Below, one piece after another: positions 52,402 to 60,525 of a stretch of 64,000 bases of DNA. The translations under genes and the position numbers were made by a program. Numbering within the stretch: the first letter of the stretch is position 1; each line of letters opens with the position of its first letter. Under the pieces are notes generated by a model. That model was not told the DNA's origin and ran no database searches. It saw nothing but the letters and a program-made list of their open reading frames with translations. This DNA is from Massiliimalia sp964370215 (lineage in GTDB: Bacteria; Bacillota; Clostridia; Oscillospirales; Ruminococcaceae): the NCBI GenBank assembly GCA_964370215.1, contig CAYJIM010000005.1, positions 1 through 64,000 of the forward strand, in the 5' to 3' direction.

Positions 52402-54006
52402 TTAATTGTGGAAGTTGGTGATGGCGGATTTTTCAATCGGCAACGCTTCGGTGTAGCGTGCCATGAAACTTTCAAAACCTGCTGTTTCGGGTGGGTTTGG
52501 CGGCAGGGTACTGCCGATACTGCCGTCAAATACACGGTTTGTGAGGTAGTCTGCCAAGGACTGCTCCTCTTTTTTATCCACCAAGTAAGCTGCCAGTAGC
52601 GCCATGCCCCAAGCACCACCTTCGCCGGCAGTTTCCATCACACTAATCGGGGTTTCCAGCGCACTTGCCATCATCTGTTGTCCGACCCCTTTTGCCTTGA
52701 AAAATCCCCCATGACCATAAAGGGTATCTACTTGCACTTGCTCTGCAAACAGCATGTCCATGCCCAGCTTCAAGGTCGCAATGGCGGAATAAATTTGGGT
52801 TCTGGCAAAGTTCGGGAAGGTAAAATGGGCATCGGGGAGTCGTGCAAACAGCGGTCGCCCCTCTTCCATATAGGTGATTTGCTCACCCGAAAGGTAATTG
52901 TAGGAAAGCAGTCCCCCACAGTCCACATCACCCTTCTGCGCCTCAAAAAATAGCGCATCCAATGCCTGTGGCATGGTGCAAGGGGTGCCGACTGCCGCTG
53001 AGAATTGGCAGAACAACGCCGCCCACGCATTGATGTCAGAGGTGCAGTTGTTGCAGTGTACCATCGCCACCGCTTCCCCTGTCGGTGTGGTGACAAGGTC
53101 AATTTCAGGATACACTTTAGAGAGTGGGCGTTCCAACACCGCCATCGCAAAGATGGACGTCCCTGCCGACACGTTTCCGGTGCGTACCCCCACGCTGTTG
53201 GTGGCGACCATGCCGGTTCCTGCATCCCCCTCCGGTGGGGCAAGCGGAATTCCTGCTTGCAATGCGCCGGTCGGGTCTAGCAACAATGCCCCCCCAGCTG
53301 TGAGCGTTCCTGCATTCTCCCCTGCTTTGAGGACAGTTGGTAAAATGTCCTTTGCGGTAAAGGAAAAGCCCTGTGGCGCGATGAGCTTGTCAAAGGTTGC
53401 AAGCATCCCTTCATCAAATTGGCAGGTCGCACTGTCAATGGGGAACATGCCCGACGCATCACCAACGCCAAGCACCTTTTGCCCTGTCAACTGCCAATGC
53501 ACATACCCTGCAAGAGTAGTGAGGTAAGCAACATCTTTGACATGATCTTCCCCATTTAAAATCGCCTGATAGAGGTGGGCGATGTTCCAACGCTGTGGAA
53601 TGTTGAAGCCAAGTACCGTCGTCAGTGCATTCGCCGCCTGTTCGGTGTTGGTATTCCGCCAAGTGCGGAATGGAACAAGCAAGCGATCTTCTTTATTAAA
53701 CACAAGATAGCCGTGCATCATCGCAGAAAAACCAATTGCTTTCAACGTCGTTAACTGTACACCATATTGTTGCAAAACATCCGCTTTGAGTTTGGCAAAA
53801 CACTGTTGCACCCCTGTCCAAACCGCCTCAAGCGAATAGGTCCAAAGGCCGTCCACCAGCTGATTTTCCCAATCGTATCCACCCGATGCCAACGGTTTAT
53901 GCTGATCATCCAACAATACTGCTTTGATGCGGGTAGAGCCAAGCTCCATTCCGACGACAGCTTGCCCCGATTCAAGATACGCTTTGATTTGTTCCAGTTC
54001 CATCAT
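52402..54006 (-). CDS. FGGY-family pentulose kinase, probably L-ribulokinase-like
   Basis: The 534-residue kinase has the FGGY N-domain start VVGMELGSTRIKAVLLD, the middle VPFRTWRNTNTEQAAN and YVHWQLTGQKVLGVGDASGMFP. The C-domain contains GTGMVATNSVGVRTGNVSAGTS and GHGGFFKAKGVGQQMMA. This subtype is often annotated xylulokinase but in Clostridia commonly sits with arabinose genes. An AraR-like operator upstream supports L-ribulose (arabinose) use. ATG 54006 has AAAGGGG 7 bases upstream; the longer frame to 54177 lacks a site. No araA or araD is in the window. Confidence 0.88.
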   Translation of the reverse strand: MMELEQIKAYLESGQAVVGMELGSTRIKAVLLDDQHKPLASGGYDWENQLVDGLWTYSLEAVWTGVQQCFAKLKADVLQQYGVQLTTLKAIGFSAMMHGYLVFNKEDRLLVPFRTWRNTNTEQAANALTTVLGFNIPQRWNIAHLYQAILNGEDHVKDVAYLTTLAGYVHWQLTGQKVLGVGDASGMFPIDSATCQFDEGMLATFDKLIAPQGFSFTAKDILPTVLKAGENAGTLTAGGALLLDPTGALQAGIPLAPPEGDAGTGMVATNSVGVRTGNVSAGTSIFAMAVLERPLSKVYPEIDLVTTPTGEAVAMVHCNNCTSDINAWAALFCQFSAAVGTPCTMPQALDALFFEAQKGDVDCGGLLSYNYLSGEQITYMEEGRPLFARLPDAHFTFPNFARTQIYSAIATLKLGMDMLFAEQVQVDTLYGHGGFFKAKGVGQQMMASALETPISVMETAGEGGAWGMALLAAYLVDKKEEQSLADYLTNRVFDGSIGSTLPPNPPETAGFESFMARYTEALPIEKSAITNFHN

Positions 54007-54049
54007 GATAAGTCCCCTTTCAGATTGTGTGCTGCTTAAAGCTATCTCT

Positions 54050-54078
54050 ATCATAACCGATTCGTTGTTTATTTGCAA
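54050..54078 (-). promoter_or_regulatory. Sigma-A promoter of the FGGY kinase gene
   Basis: TTGCAA (54078-54073) and TATGAT (54055-54050) are separated by 17 bases on the minus strand, about 45 bases before the start codon. Confidence 0.65.
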
Positions 54079-54098
54079 TATGATCGCCACAAATTCAA

Positions 54099-54114
54099 GG
54101 TTGTATGTACAAAT
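54099..54114 (-). promoter_or_regulatory. AraR-like operator
   Basis: Minus-strand ATTTGTACATACAACC is close to the Bacillus AraR consensus ATTTGTACGTACAAAT. It has the palindromic core TTGTA-CA-TACAA and lies about 20 bases upstream of the -35 box of the kinase promoter. Confidence 0.6.
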
Positions 54115-54242
54115 TTTGTTGAATGCGACGAATTTTTTCAAAATGATGTTGTCTATGATTGTAGCAGGATCTATCATAACAGATCTTGCTTTGTTGAATC
54201 AATACCTCAACTCACAGCGATTGATTTAATTTACCAAATCTG

Positions 54243-54271
54243 TTGATTTTTTACCCTTCCTGTGTTATACT
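54243..54271 (+). promoter_or_regulatory. Sigma-A promoter of the small membrane gene
   Basis: TTGATT (54243-54248) and TATACT (54266-54271) are 17 bases apart, about 30 bases before the start codon. Confidence 0.7.
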
Positions 54272-54300
54272 CCAATTAGAACTAGAAAGGAGTGTTTCCC

Positions 54301-54696
54301 ATGACCGCACTGAAAAAGACTTCATTTTTTCCCCTAAAAATTGTTGGCTATTTGATTCTCCCCTTAGCTTGTTCCTTCCTATTCAGCACCCTACTTCAGT
54401 ACATTCAAGAGATGAGATTCAGCACCTATGATGGGTTTTATTATTTCCTTGGACTTGTTGTGACATTGGCGATGATTGTGGGTCTGATCTTTCTCACGGC
54501 CTGGCTTTGCAGAATGTTGCAGTTTGAAAAGTTGTACTGGGTTTACAGCATTGCCTTTCCCATTGTTGCATTTTTGTATCTGTGGATTCGTGTGTTTGCC
54601 CAAATCGGTCGCATTCCGTCGGATCAGGAATATTTATTCCTCTGTATCACGGTGGGGATTTATCTGTTGGGGCTGTACAAAAAACCCATCCGATAG
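54301..54696 (+). CDS. Small membrane protein, hypothetical
   Basis: The 131-residue protein has about four membrane spans (about 14-36, 45-70, 78-98, 110-126) with short loops. ATG 54301 follows AAAGGAG at 8 bases. The stop codon TAG lies within the hairpin GATAGGGTGCCTATC, echoing the stop-overlapping hairpins elsewhere in the window. It is divergent from the FGGY kinase gene. I recognise no family. Confidence 0.7.
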   Translation: MTALKKTSFFPLKIVGYLILPLACSFLFSTLLQYIQEMRFSTYDGFYYFLGLVVTLAMIVGLIFLTAWLCRMLQFEKLYWVYSIAFPIVAFLYLWIRVFAQIGRIPSDQEYLFLCITVGIYLLGLYKKPIR

Positions 54697-54745
54697 GGTG
54701 CCTATCCCTACAGCATCATACTTCAAGCAAGCAATGAATGTCGGA
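54691..54745 (+). repeat. 55-base sequence duplicated across an assembly gap
   Basis: The 55 bases before the N-run are identical to the 55 bases after it (54846-54900). This is most simply an unmerged k-mer overlap between contigs, so the genome probably has one copy. Confidence 0.8.
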
Positions 54746-54845
54746 NNNNNNNNNNNNNNNNNNNNNNNNNNNNNNNNNNNNNNNNNNNNNNNNNNNNNNN
54801 NNNNNNNNNNNNNNNNNNNNNNNNNNNNNNNNNNNNNNNNNNNNN
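54746..54845. other. Assembly gap (100 N) between overlapping contig ends
   Basis: Exactly 100 N lie between two identical 55-base ends. The true gap length is likely zero, with the ends overlapping. Confidence 0.9.
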
Positions 54846-54896
54846 CGATAGGGTGCCTATCCCTACAGCATCATACTTCAAGCAAGCAATGAATGT

Positions 54897-54952
54897 CGGA
54901 CACAGCAAGCCGTGTCCCTACAGATCCATACCGTAGGGGACGAGTCACCCGT
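54897..54952 (+). repeat. GTAGGG-class hairpins before the PBP terminator
   Basis: GACACAGCAAGCCGTGTC followed by CCTACAG, and CGTAGGGGACGAGTCACCCGTCCC, are two members of the short hairpin class seen near 4.7, 36.1, 52.3 and 62.5 kb. Confidence 0.6.
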
Positions 54953-54967
54953 CCCGAAATTTATCAT

Positions 54968-55006
54968 AAAAAACGTCTGTCGACCATGGTCGACAGACGT
55001 TTTTTT
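54968..55006 (-). terminator. Terminator of the PBP gene
   Basis: AAAAACGTCTGTCGACCATGGTCGACAGACGTTTTT is a near-perfect palindromic hairpin with A/T-runs. A 16-base tandem duplication of the gene end lies between it and the stop codon. Confidence 0.88.
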
Positions 55007-55030
55007 AATATATCCTAATGGGCGTTACAG

Positions 55031-57262
55031 CTAATGGGCGTTACAGGTTGGGATTGGTGCGCTATCTTTGAAATATCCATAGCTGACAGGGCAACCGCTA
55101 CCTGCCATCAAACCGGTGCTGCTACAGTATGCACGGTAAGAGACGCCGGTGTCGTCCAAGTCAAATTCCGCTTCAGGATAACCTTCATACAGGTCGATCA
55201 TGATGTTGCGGTAGATTTTCGCCGGCGAGTACATCCAGCTACTGCTGATGGTTTTACTTGCCGAATCATGGTAACCATACCAGATGGAAGCAACGTGGTA
55301 AGGGGTCATCCCGACAAAGGAACGTTCGGTGTTCTCGGTTGTCCCTGTTTTCCCAGCCACTTCAATGCCGATGCTGTTCAGCGATGCGGCAGTACCGGTA
55401 CCACTGGTGACAACTTGGCGGAGTGCTTTGTTCATGATATAGGAAGTGTCAGAGCCGATGACTTGGTCGTACACTGCCGGTGCTGAGAGCACGACTTTGC
55501 CGGTGGCATCCAATACTTTTGTGTAGGTGGTCGGTGGGGTGTATTTACCGCCATTCCCGAAGATGGTAAATGCTGCGGTAAACTCATCGAGGTTGAACCC
55601 GTTGCGGTTGGACCCCAGAATTGCGGAAGGCCCTTCTGCACCCATTTCGATGGTGCTGAGTCCCAGTGTGGTCTGCATCCACTGCATGGTCCAGTCGATG
55701 CCCAATTCCATACCGAGTTCTACCGGAATGGTGTTATGGGATTGGCGCAGTGCGTAAATAACACTGATGTTGCCACTATAGCTGTCCCCATAGTTTGCCG
55801 GATAATCCGCTGTTCCGTTGCCATCCGAGTCGTATTTCGGTTCATCGGTACGGATCTGCGACCAGTAGATCAAGTCCTGATCCCAAGCAGGTGCATAAAC
55901 GGCAATCGGTTTGGTACACGACCCCATGCGCAAGCCCCCTTGGGTAACAGGGTTAAAGCCGAGATTGGTCGTCTTTTCATCTCTCGATCCTGCCATCGCA
56001 TTGATCTGACCCTCATAGTTCATGATGACCATCGAGGCATCCGGCATGTCATCCGGCACCCAATCGTTGAAGTTGTAGACGTCGGCAAACTGTGCGTCTA
56101 GGCGATCCTGCAACTGCATATCAAGGGTGGAGTAGATCTGCATCCCACCGCCCATGACTTTGTCTTTTGCAATGTCGTAGGTGTAGTTGTATTCCGCCAT
56201 CAAATCTTCGATGACTTCCATGATAACCGCATCTTCAAAGTAGCTGAAGATGTCATCGGTCGGGGTTTCCCCTTCCGCCGGTGTATAGTTTACCAAAGCC
56301 ACCTCTGCGGCAACGGCCTCTGCATGTTCTGCTTCGGTAATTGCACCATTGTCAAGCATGTTATCCAGAATCCAGTCACGACGTTCGTCGTTGTCCGCAG
56401 GCCCATCAATCGGGTTTCTTGAACTTGGAGACTGGGTGATGGCTGCCAAAGAAGCCGCTTCTACCAGGGTCAAGTCAGCAGTTGTCTTGCCAAAGTAGTA
56501 CTGTGCCGATGCTTCAACACCATAGTTGTTGTGCCCCATGTAGATATAGTTGATATAACTTTCCAAAATTTGCTCTTTGGTAAAGTTGCGTTCGAGGTTG
56601 AGTGCCGCCAAAATTTCTCTCATCTTGACTTCCGGCGTACGGTTGTAAATGTCCCCGTTGATGTTTTTGATGAGCTGCTGGGTAATCGTAGACGCCCCAC
56701 CGCTAAAAAATTCTGTTTCACTGCCGGTGACCATCTGCAAGGCTAAGTTTGCAAAAGCGGCAAAGGTACGCATCCATTCGACCCCTTCATGTTCAAAGAA
56801 GCCCTCATCTTCTGCATTGATAAATGCCTGTTGCACCATCGGCGGAATTTCGGATATGTCAATCCACTCTCTGCGCCCGTTGGCGGACAGACTACGTACG
56901 ACAACTTCCTGCCCTGCGGCATCGGTCGCGTAGATGTTGCTGGTAAAGGTGGTTTCAATATTTTCAAGGTCATATCCGCTTTCGGTGTCGACATAACGCA
57001 TGACAAATACCGTCATGGCAGTCCCACCAATACAAATGGTAATGACACCGACAAGAATGATCATCGCCAACACTTTAAAGATGGTTTTCATTACCCATGC
57101 CAACCCACGCACCGGTGCCGATACGGATGCTCGTTTGTGTTTTTTCGCACGTTCTCTTCGTTTTTGCATTTCGGCACGTTGCGCCGGTGCCTCCGGCATC
57201 TGGGTTTGAGAGCCCCTGACAACCCGCTTTCTCTGTGGTCGTTGTTCTTGGTCTTTGCTCAT
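55031..57262 (-). CDS. Class A penicillin-binding protein (PBP1A type)
   Basis: This bifunctional enzyme polymerises glycan strands and cross-links peptides. The 743-residue protein has a basic cytoplasmic start, one membrane span (about 59-92) and the transglycosylase domain (AFINAEDEGFFEHEGVEW, GGASTITQQLIKN, ERNFTKEQILESYIN, AASLAAITQSPSSRNP). The transpeptidase domain has the SxxK motif in GSCTKPIAVY, the SxN motif as SHN in LRQSHNTIPVE, and AGKTGTTE. The C-terminus ends SAPIPTCNAH. The stop region is tandemly duplicated (16 bases) just downstream. It has no operon partner. Confidence 0.94.
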   Translation of the reverse strand: MSKDQEQRPQRKRVVRGSQTQMPEAPAQRAEMQKRRERAKKHKRASVSAPVRGLAWVMKTIFKVLAMIILVGVITICIGGTAMTVFVMRYVDTESGYDLENIETTFTSNIYATDAAGQEVVVRSLSANGRREWIDISEIPPMVQQAFINAEDEGFFEHEGVEWMRTFAAFANLALQMVTGSETEFFSGGASTITQQLIKNINGDIYNRTPEVKMREILAALNLERNFTKEQILESYINYIYMGHNNYGVEASAQYYFGKTTADLTLVEAASLAAITQSPSSRNPIDGPADNDERRDWILDNMLDNGAITEAEHAEAVAAEVALVNYTPAEGETPTDDIFSYFEDAVIMEVIEDLMAEYNYTYDIAKDKVMGGGMQIYSTLDMQLQDRLDAQFADVYNFNDWVPDDMPDASMVIMNYEGQINAMAGSRDEKTTNLGFNPVTQGGLRMGSCTKPIAVYAPAWDQDLIYWSQIRTDEPKYDSDGNGTADYPANYGDSYSGNISVIYALRQSHNTIPVELGMELGIDWTMQWMQTTLGLSTIEMGAEGPSAILGSNRNGFNLDEFTAAFTIFGNGGKYTPPTTYTKVLDATGKVVLSAPAVYDQVIGSDTSYIMNKALRQVVTSGTGTAASLNSIGIEVAGKTGTTENTERSFVGMTPYHVASIWYGYHDSASKTISSSWMYSPAKIYRNIMIDLYEGYPEAEFDLDDTGVSYRAYCSSTGLMAGSGCPVSYGYFKDSAPIPTCNAH

Positions 57263-57473
57263 ACTACGTCTCCTTTTATCAATTCCTACACTTCACATAC
57301 GGTAAAATTTTTCTCGGTACTTGCACTGTCTTCTAAAAAATGCCTATTTTATAAGTATACCACAATTCCCTTTTTTTGTTAAGTACTTCATCTTTATTTT
57401 ATGATATTTTTGCATGTATAACCAAACCTTTGACGGTTCATACTAAAAAAAACAGCAAAGGAATGAATTTGTC

Positions 57474-57806
57474 ATGTTGAAACGACTAAATCGGCTAAAA
57501 CAACCTCTTTTTCTTGTCGTAGTAGGGCTTTTGTCAGCCTTTCTCATTTGGCTGTTTGCCAGCCTTTTGATGCCACGCCCCATTCAAGTGTTGGATCAAC
57601 CAAGCACCCCGACCGGCGAGCAATACCTCATCTCGACGGTAGACGGAAAAATTGCGGTCTTTGTCCCACCTTATGACAATCCCAAAACAATCCACCCCAT
57701 TTATGTCAACACCCTCCCGATTCTCGATCAAAATCGTTTGGCACAGGGCATTTATGTAGAGGACTTAGAAACGGTCAACCGTTATCTTGCAGATTTTGAA
57801 AGTTAA
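57474..57806 (+). CDS. Membrane-anchored BofC-like small protein
   Basis: The 110-residue protein has a basic start, one membrane span (about 11-33) and an extracytoplasmic domain: QYLISTVDGKIAVFVPPYDN, then HPIYVNTLPILDQNRLAQGIYVEDLETVNRYLADF. The pattern of a short beta hairpin with IAVF followed by VxxLPxxDxxxLxxGIxVxxxExVxxxLxD matches a common clostridial family related to the BofC C-terminal domain. BofC controls sigma-K checkpoint proteolysis in Bacillus. A sporulation role here is inference only. AAAGGAATG precedes ATG. Confidence 0.78.
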   Translation: MLKRLNRLKQPLFLVVVGLLSAFLIWLFASLLMPRPIQVLDQPSTPTGEQYLISTVDGKIAVFVPPYDNPKTIHPIYVNTLPILDQNRLAQGIYVEDLETVNRYLADFES

Positions 57807-57906
57807 TCAGATCAAAGTGGTACTCTCTCAGTGTAGCCAAAAGATGTGAAATTTCTAAAAACACATTCTTAAAACTTCCCTATGAAAATCTTAAACACGG
57901 CAGTTT

Positions 57907-58758
57907 TCACATTTGCACCAACGTATTTGTGCTTGTGTGCTTTTTTCGATACTCCGACGGAGATTGCTCCTTCAATTTTTTAAACACCTTTGAAAAGTGC
58001 AAAGGGTCTTGGTATCCTACTGACAATGCGACCTCCCCGACACTCAACCCCGTCTGACGAAGGAGCAAGCATGCCTTTTGTACCCGGAATCGCTCGAGGT
58101 AGACTTTGGGGGATTCGCCCATATGCTTGACAAACACCCGATAGAGATGACTGCGCGACACCATCAATTCCTCTGCAATGTCACAGATGTTGATGGGTTT
58201 TTCATAGTGTGCTGCGATGTATTCCACCGCCTTTTTGCTGTAAATCGCTGAGATTTGCGCAGGAGACGGTGATTTTTTTGCGCTCTCGATGAGTACAGAT
58301 AGGATGAGATACAGATACCCCACCATCCGTACTTGGTCGGCAAAGCCATCTCCCCCTGCGGTGTAGAGCTTCAACAAAAGTCGCTGTAGTCTTGCCGATT
58401 GTTCGGTGCAGATGACCGGTTGATCCGGCTGAAAATCGGTCTGTTGCAAAAGGTTTTTGACCTCTGCCCCATCAAATCCCACCCAGTAATATTCCCACGG
58501 GTCCTCTCGATTGGCTTCATAATAGGCCACCGTGTCGGGCGGGATCAAAAAGGTATCTCCCGTTTGCACCGCATAGGTCTTGCCATGCAGGACAAATGTT
58601 CCCTTACCGGCAAAGACGTGATGAATCAAATAATCATTGCGGACCAATGGTCCCATGGCATATCCACTCTCACATTTTTGGTAGCCACAGTTGTGTACAT
58701 TGACCAAGATGTTCTCTTCTTTTTGCAATTTATATGAGTATTTAAAGGACTCCATCAC
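57907..58758 (-). CDS. AraC-family regulator, divergent from galKT
   Basis: The 283-residue regulator has an N-terminal cupin domain (YLIHHVFAGKGTFVLHGKTYAVQTGDTFLIPPDTVAYYEA) and a C-terminal AraC double HTH. The HTHs are INICDIAEELMVSRSHLYRVF and LSVGEVALSVGYQDPLHFSKVF, ending SPSEYRKKH. GTG 58758 is followed directly by ATG 58755; GGAAGG lies 7-10 bases upstream. It faces away from galK, with about 460 bases between, so it is the likely activator of galKT, perhaps responding to an alpha- or beta-galactoside (inference). Confidence 0.9.
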   Translation of the reverse strand: MMESFKYSYKLQKEENILVNVHNCGYQKCESGYAMGPLVRNDYLIHHVFAGKGTFVLHGKTYAVQTGDTFLIPPDTVAYYEANREDPWEYYWVGFDGAEVKNLLQQTDFQPDQPVICTEQSARLQRLLLKLYTAGGDGFADQVRMVGYLYLILSVLIESAKKSPSPAQISAIYSKKAVEYIAAHYEKPINICDIAEELMVSRSHLYRVFVKHMGESPKVYLERFRVQKACLLLRQTGLSVGEVALSVGYQDPLHFSKVFKKLKEQSPSEYRKKHTSTNTLVQM

Positions 58759-58885
58759 GACCCAACCTTCCTCTTACCGCATGCCAAACCCACGGCAAGA
58801 CATCCTATTTTTCCCATTATAACTGATGCGCACCAAAAACACAATATTTGGGGGTTGCAAAAATTTTTTTCTGTTTTGCACCTCT

Positions 58886-59050
58886 ATCAGAGCTTCCAAA
58901 AAGCCGCAAGTCAAGGAACAAGATTTGCAAACGAGAGAGTTATACGGGTGTATATGAACGAAATTTGTGAGTTGCAGTGACACCGAAAGGAAAGCTGGTG
59001 TGCAATTTTGTGCACCGGCTTTACGGTTGCGGTTTTTTCGATACTCTGAT
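58886..59050 (+). repeat. Element B, copy 1, in the galK leader region
   Basis: The ends pair as TCAGAG...CTCTGA, AAAAA/TTTTTT and CCGCAA/TTGCGG. The interior has a conserved core (AAGTCAAGGAACAA, GAGAGAGT, GTATATGAACGAAAT, GAGTTGCAGTGACA). A hairpin AAAGCTGGTGTGCA / TGCACCGGCTTT follows. A second copy lies beyond galT in the same orientation, about 80 percent identical by eye. It may be a structured RNA or a small inverted-repeat mobile element. It occupies much of the 464 bases between the AraC gene and galK. Confidence 0.78.
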
Positions 59051-59085
59051 GCAACATTTTTCCATATTAACATAACAAATACCTG

Positions 59086-59114
59086 TTGACTTTTGTGCCA
59101 AAAATCGGTACACT
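59086..59114 (+). promoter_or_regulatory. Sigma-A promoter of galKT
   Basis: TTGACT (59086-59091) and TACACT (59109-59114) are 17 bases apart. The promoter lies just downstream of element B. Confidence 0.7.
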
Positions 59115-59222
59115 AAAAGTATGTAACAATCACCGTCATCAAGGCTGATTTTTGCAATATTTTTGAGCAGATTGCCAATGCCGATTGTGTATCAGGAACG
59201 CTGCCTTAAAGGAGAATGTAAT

Positions 59223-60512
59223 ATGTATACCATCGACACTTTAAAACAAGCGGTGCTATCCGATCAATTTGACCAAACACTCAACCTGTTGTATCCAAAT
59301 GCTGTGCCTGCTACCAAACAACGCTATGCAGACACCATCGACGACTTTGTCAAAACATTCGGCAACACCGCTGATGACGACAAAATGGCACTCTTTTCCT
59401 CGCCGGGTCGTACCGAAGTCGGGGGCAATCACACCGACCATCAACATGGTGCAGTGCTTGCAGCCGCTGTCAACATGGATGTCATTGCCGTGGTACGTTT
59501 GAATGACACCGGTGTCATCCGTGTCCAATCCAAAGGATTTCGCATGGACACCATCGATCTGTCGGATCTTTCCCCGCAAGAGAATGAACGCACCCATGCG
59601 GCCTCCCTTATCCGTGGCATCGCCTTTCGTTTAAACGAACTCGGCTATCGCATCGGTGGGTTTGATGCGTACACCACCTCAAACGTGTTGAAAGGATCGG
59701 GACTCTCCTCCTCAGCGGCGTTTGAAAACCTCATCGGCACCATTTTGAATTACAGCTACAACGATGGCGACATCGATGCGGTGGAAATTGCAAAGGTCAG
59801 CCAATTTGCAGAGGTACATTACTTTGGCAAAGCCTGCGGTCTGATGGATCAAATGGCGAGCAGTGTCGGCGGGTTTGCGTCGATGGACTTTGGCAATCCG
59901 GAAGTGCCGATCATCCGCAAAATTGATTTTGACTTTGCGCATTCCGGCTACGCCCTTTGCATTGTCGATACCAAAGGCAACCACGCCGACCTGACCCCCG
60001 ATTACGATGCCATTCCATTTGAAATGAAATCGGTTGCCGCTTACTTTGGCAAGGACGTACTACGTGATGTAGATCCTTCGGCATTTTACCAAAATCTTGC
60101 CGCTGTCCGCGAAACAGTCAGCGACCGTGCGGTCATCCGTGCCATTCATTTCTTCAACGAAAACCAAACAGCACTGGATGAAGCCGTAGCGTTGGAACAA
60201 GGTGACTTTGACCGCTTCAAAGGGCTTGTCAAAGCGTCCGGTCTTTCCTCCTTCTGTTACCTACAAAATGTATTCTCCCCTGCACATCCGGCAGAACAAG
60301 GTGTTTCCCTCGCGTTGGCAGTCAGCCAATCGGTATTGGGTGACGAAGGGGTTTGTCGTGTCCACGGTGGCGGTTTTGCCGGTACCATTCAGGCATTTGT
60401 GCCTCTTTCTCTGGTTGACAATTACCGTGCGGCTCTTGAAGCGGTCTTTGGAGAAGGTACTTGCCACGTCTTGAGCATTCGCCCCATCGGCAGTACCCGT
60501 ATATCCGACTAA
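59223..60512 (+). CDS. galK: Galactokinase
   Basis: GalK phosphorylates alpha-D-galactose to galactose-1-phosphate. The 429-residue GHMP kinase shows the galactokinase signature SSPGRTEVGGNHTDHQHG, the ATP-binding loop KGSGLSSSAAFE and the C-terminal VHGGGFAGTIQAF. ATG 59223 is chosen with AAAGGAG 8 bases upstream; the longer frame to 59163 has no site. It is followed 13 bases later by galT, and a divergent AraC gene lies upstream. With lacZ in the same window it forms the entry to the Leloir pathway; galE is not present. Confidence 0.96.
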   Translation: MYTIDTLKQAVLSDQFDQTLNLLYPNAVPATKQRYADTIDDFVKTFGNTADDDKMALFSSPGRTEVGGNHTDHQHGAVLAAAVNMDVIAVVRLNDTGVIRVQSKGFRMDTIDLSDLSPQENERTHAASLIRGIAFRLNELGYRIGGFDAYTTSNVLKGSGLSSSAAFENLIGTILNYSYNDGDIDAVEIAKVSQFAEVHYFGKACGLMDQMASSVGGFASMDFGNPEVPIIRKIDFDFAHSGYALCIVDTKGNHADLTPDYDAIPFEMKSVAAYFGKDVLRDVDPSAFYQNLAAVRETVSDRAVIRAIHFFNENQTALDEAVALEQGDFDRFKGLVKASGLSSFCYLQNVFSPAHPAEQGVSLALAVSQSVLGDEGVCRVHGGGFAGTIQAFVPLSLVDNYRAALEAVFGEGTCHVLSIRPIGSTRISD

Positions 60513-60525
60513 GGAGGTTTCATCT

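Noticed and set aside
54691..54900. Direct repeat taken as a mobile-element boundary
   Set aside because: Its exact 55-base length and position at the gap edges fit unmerged contig ends better.
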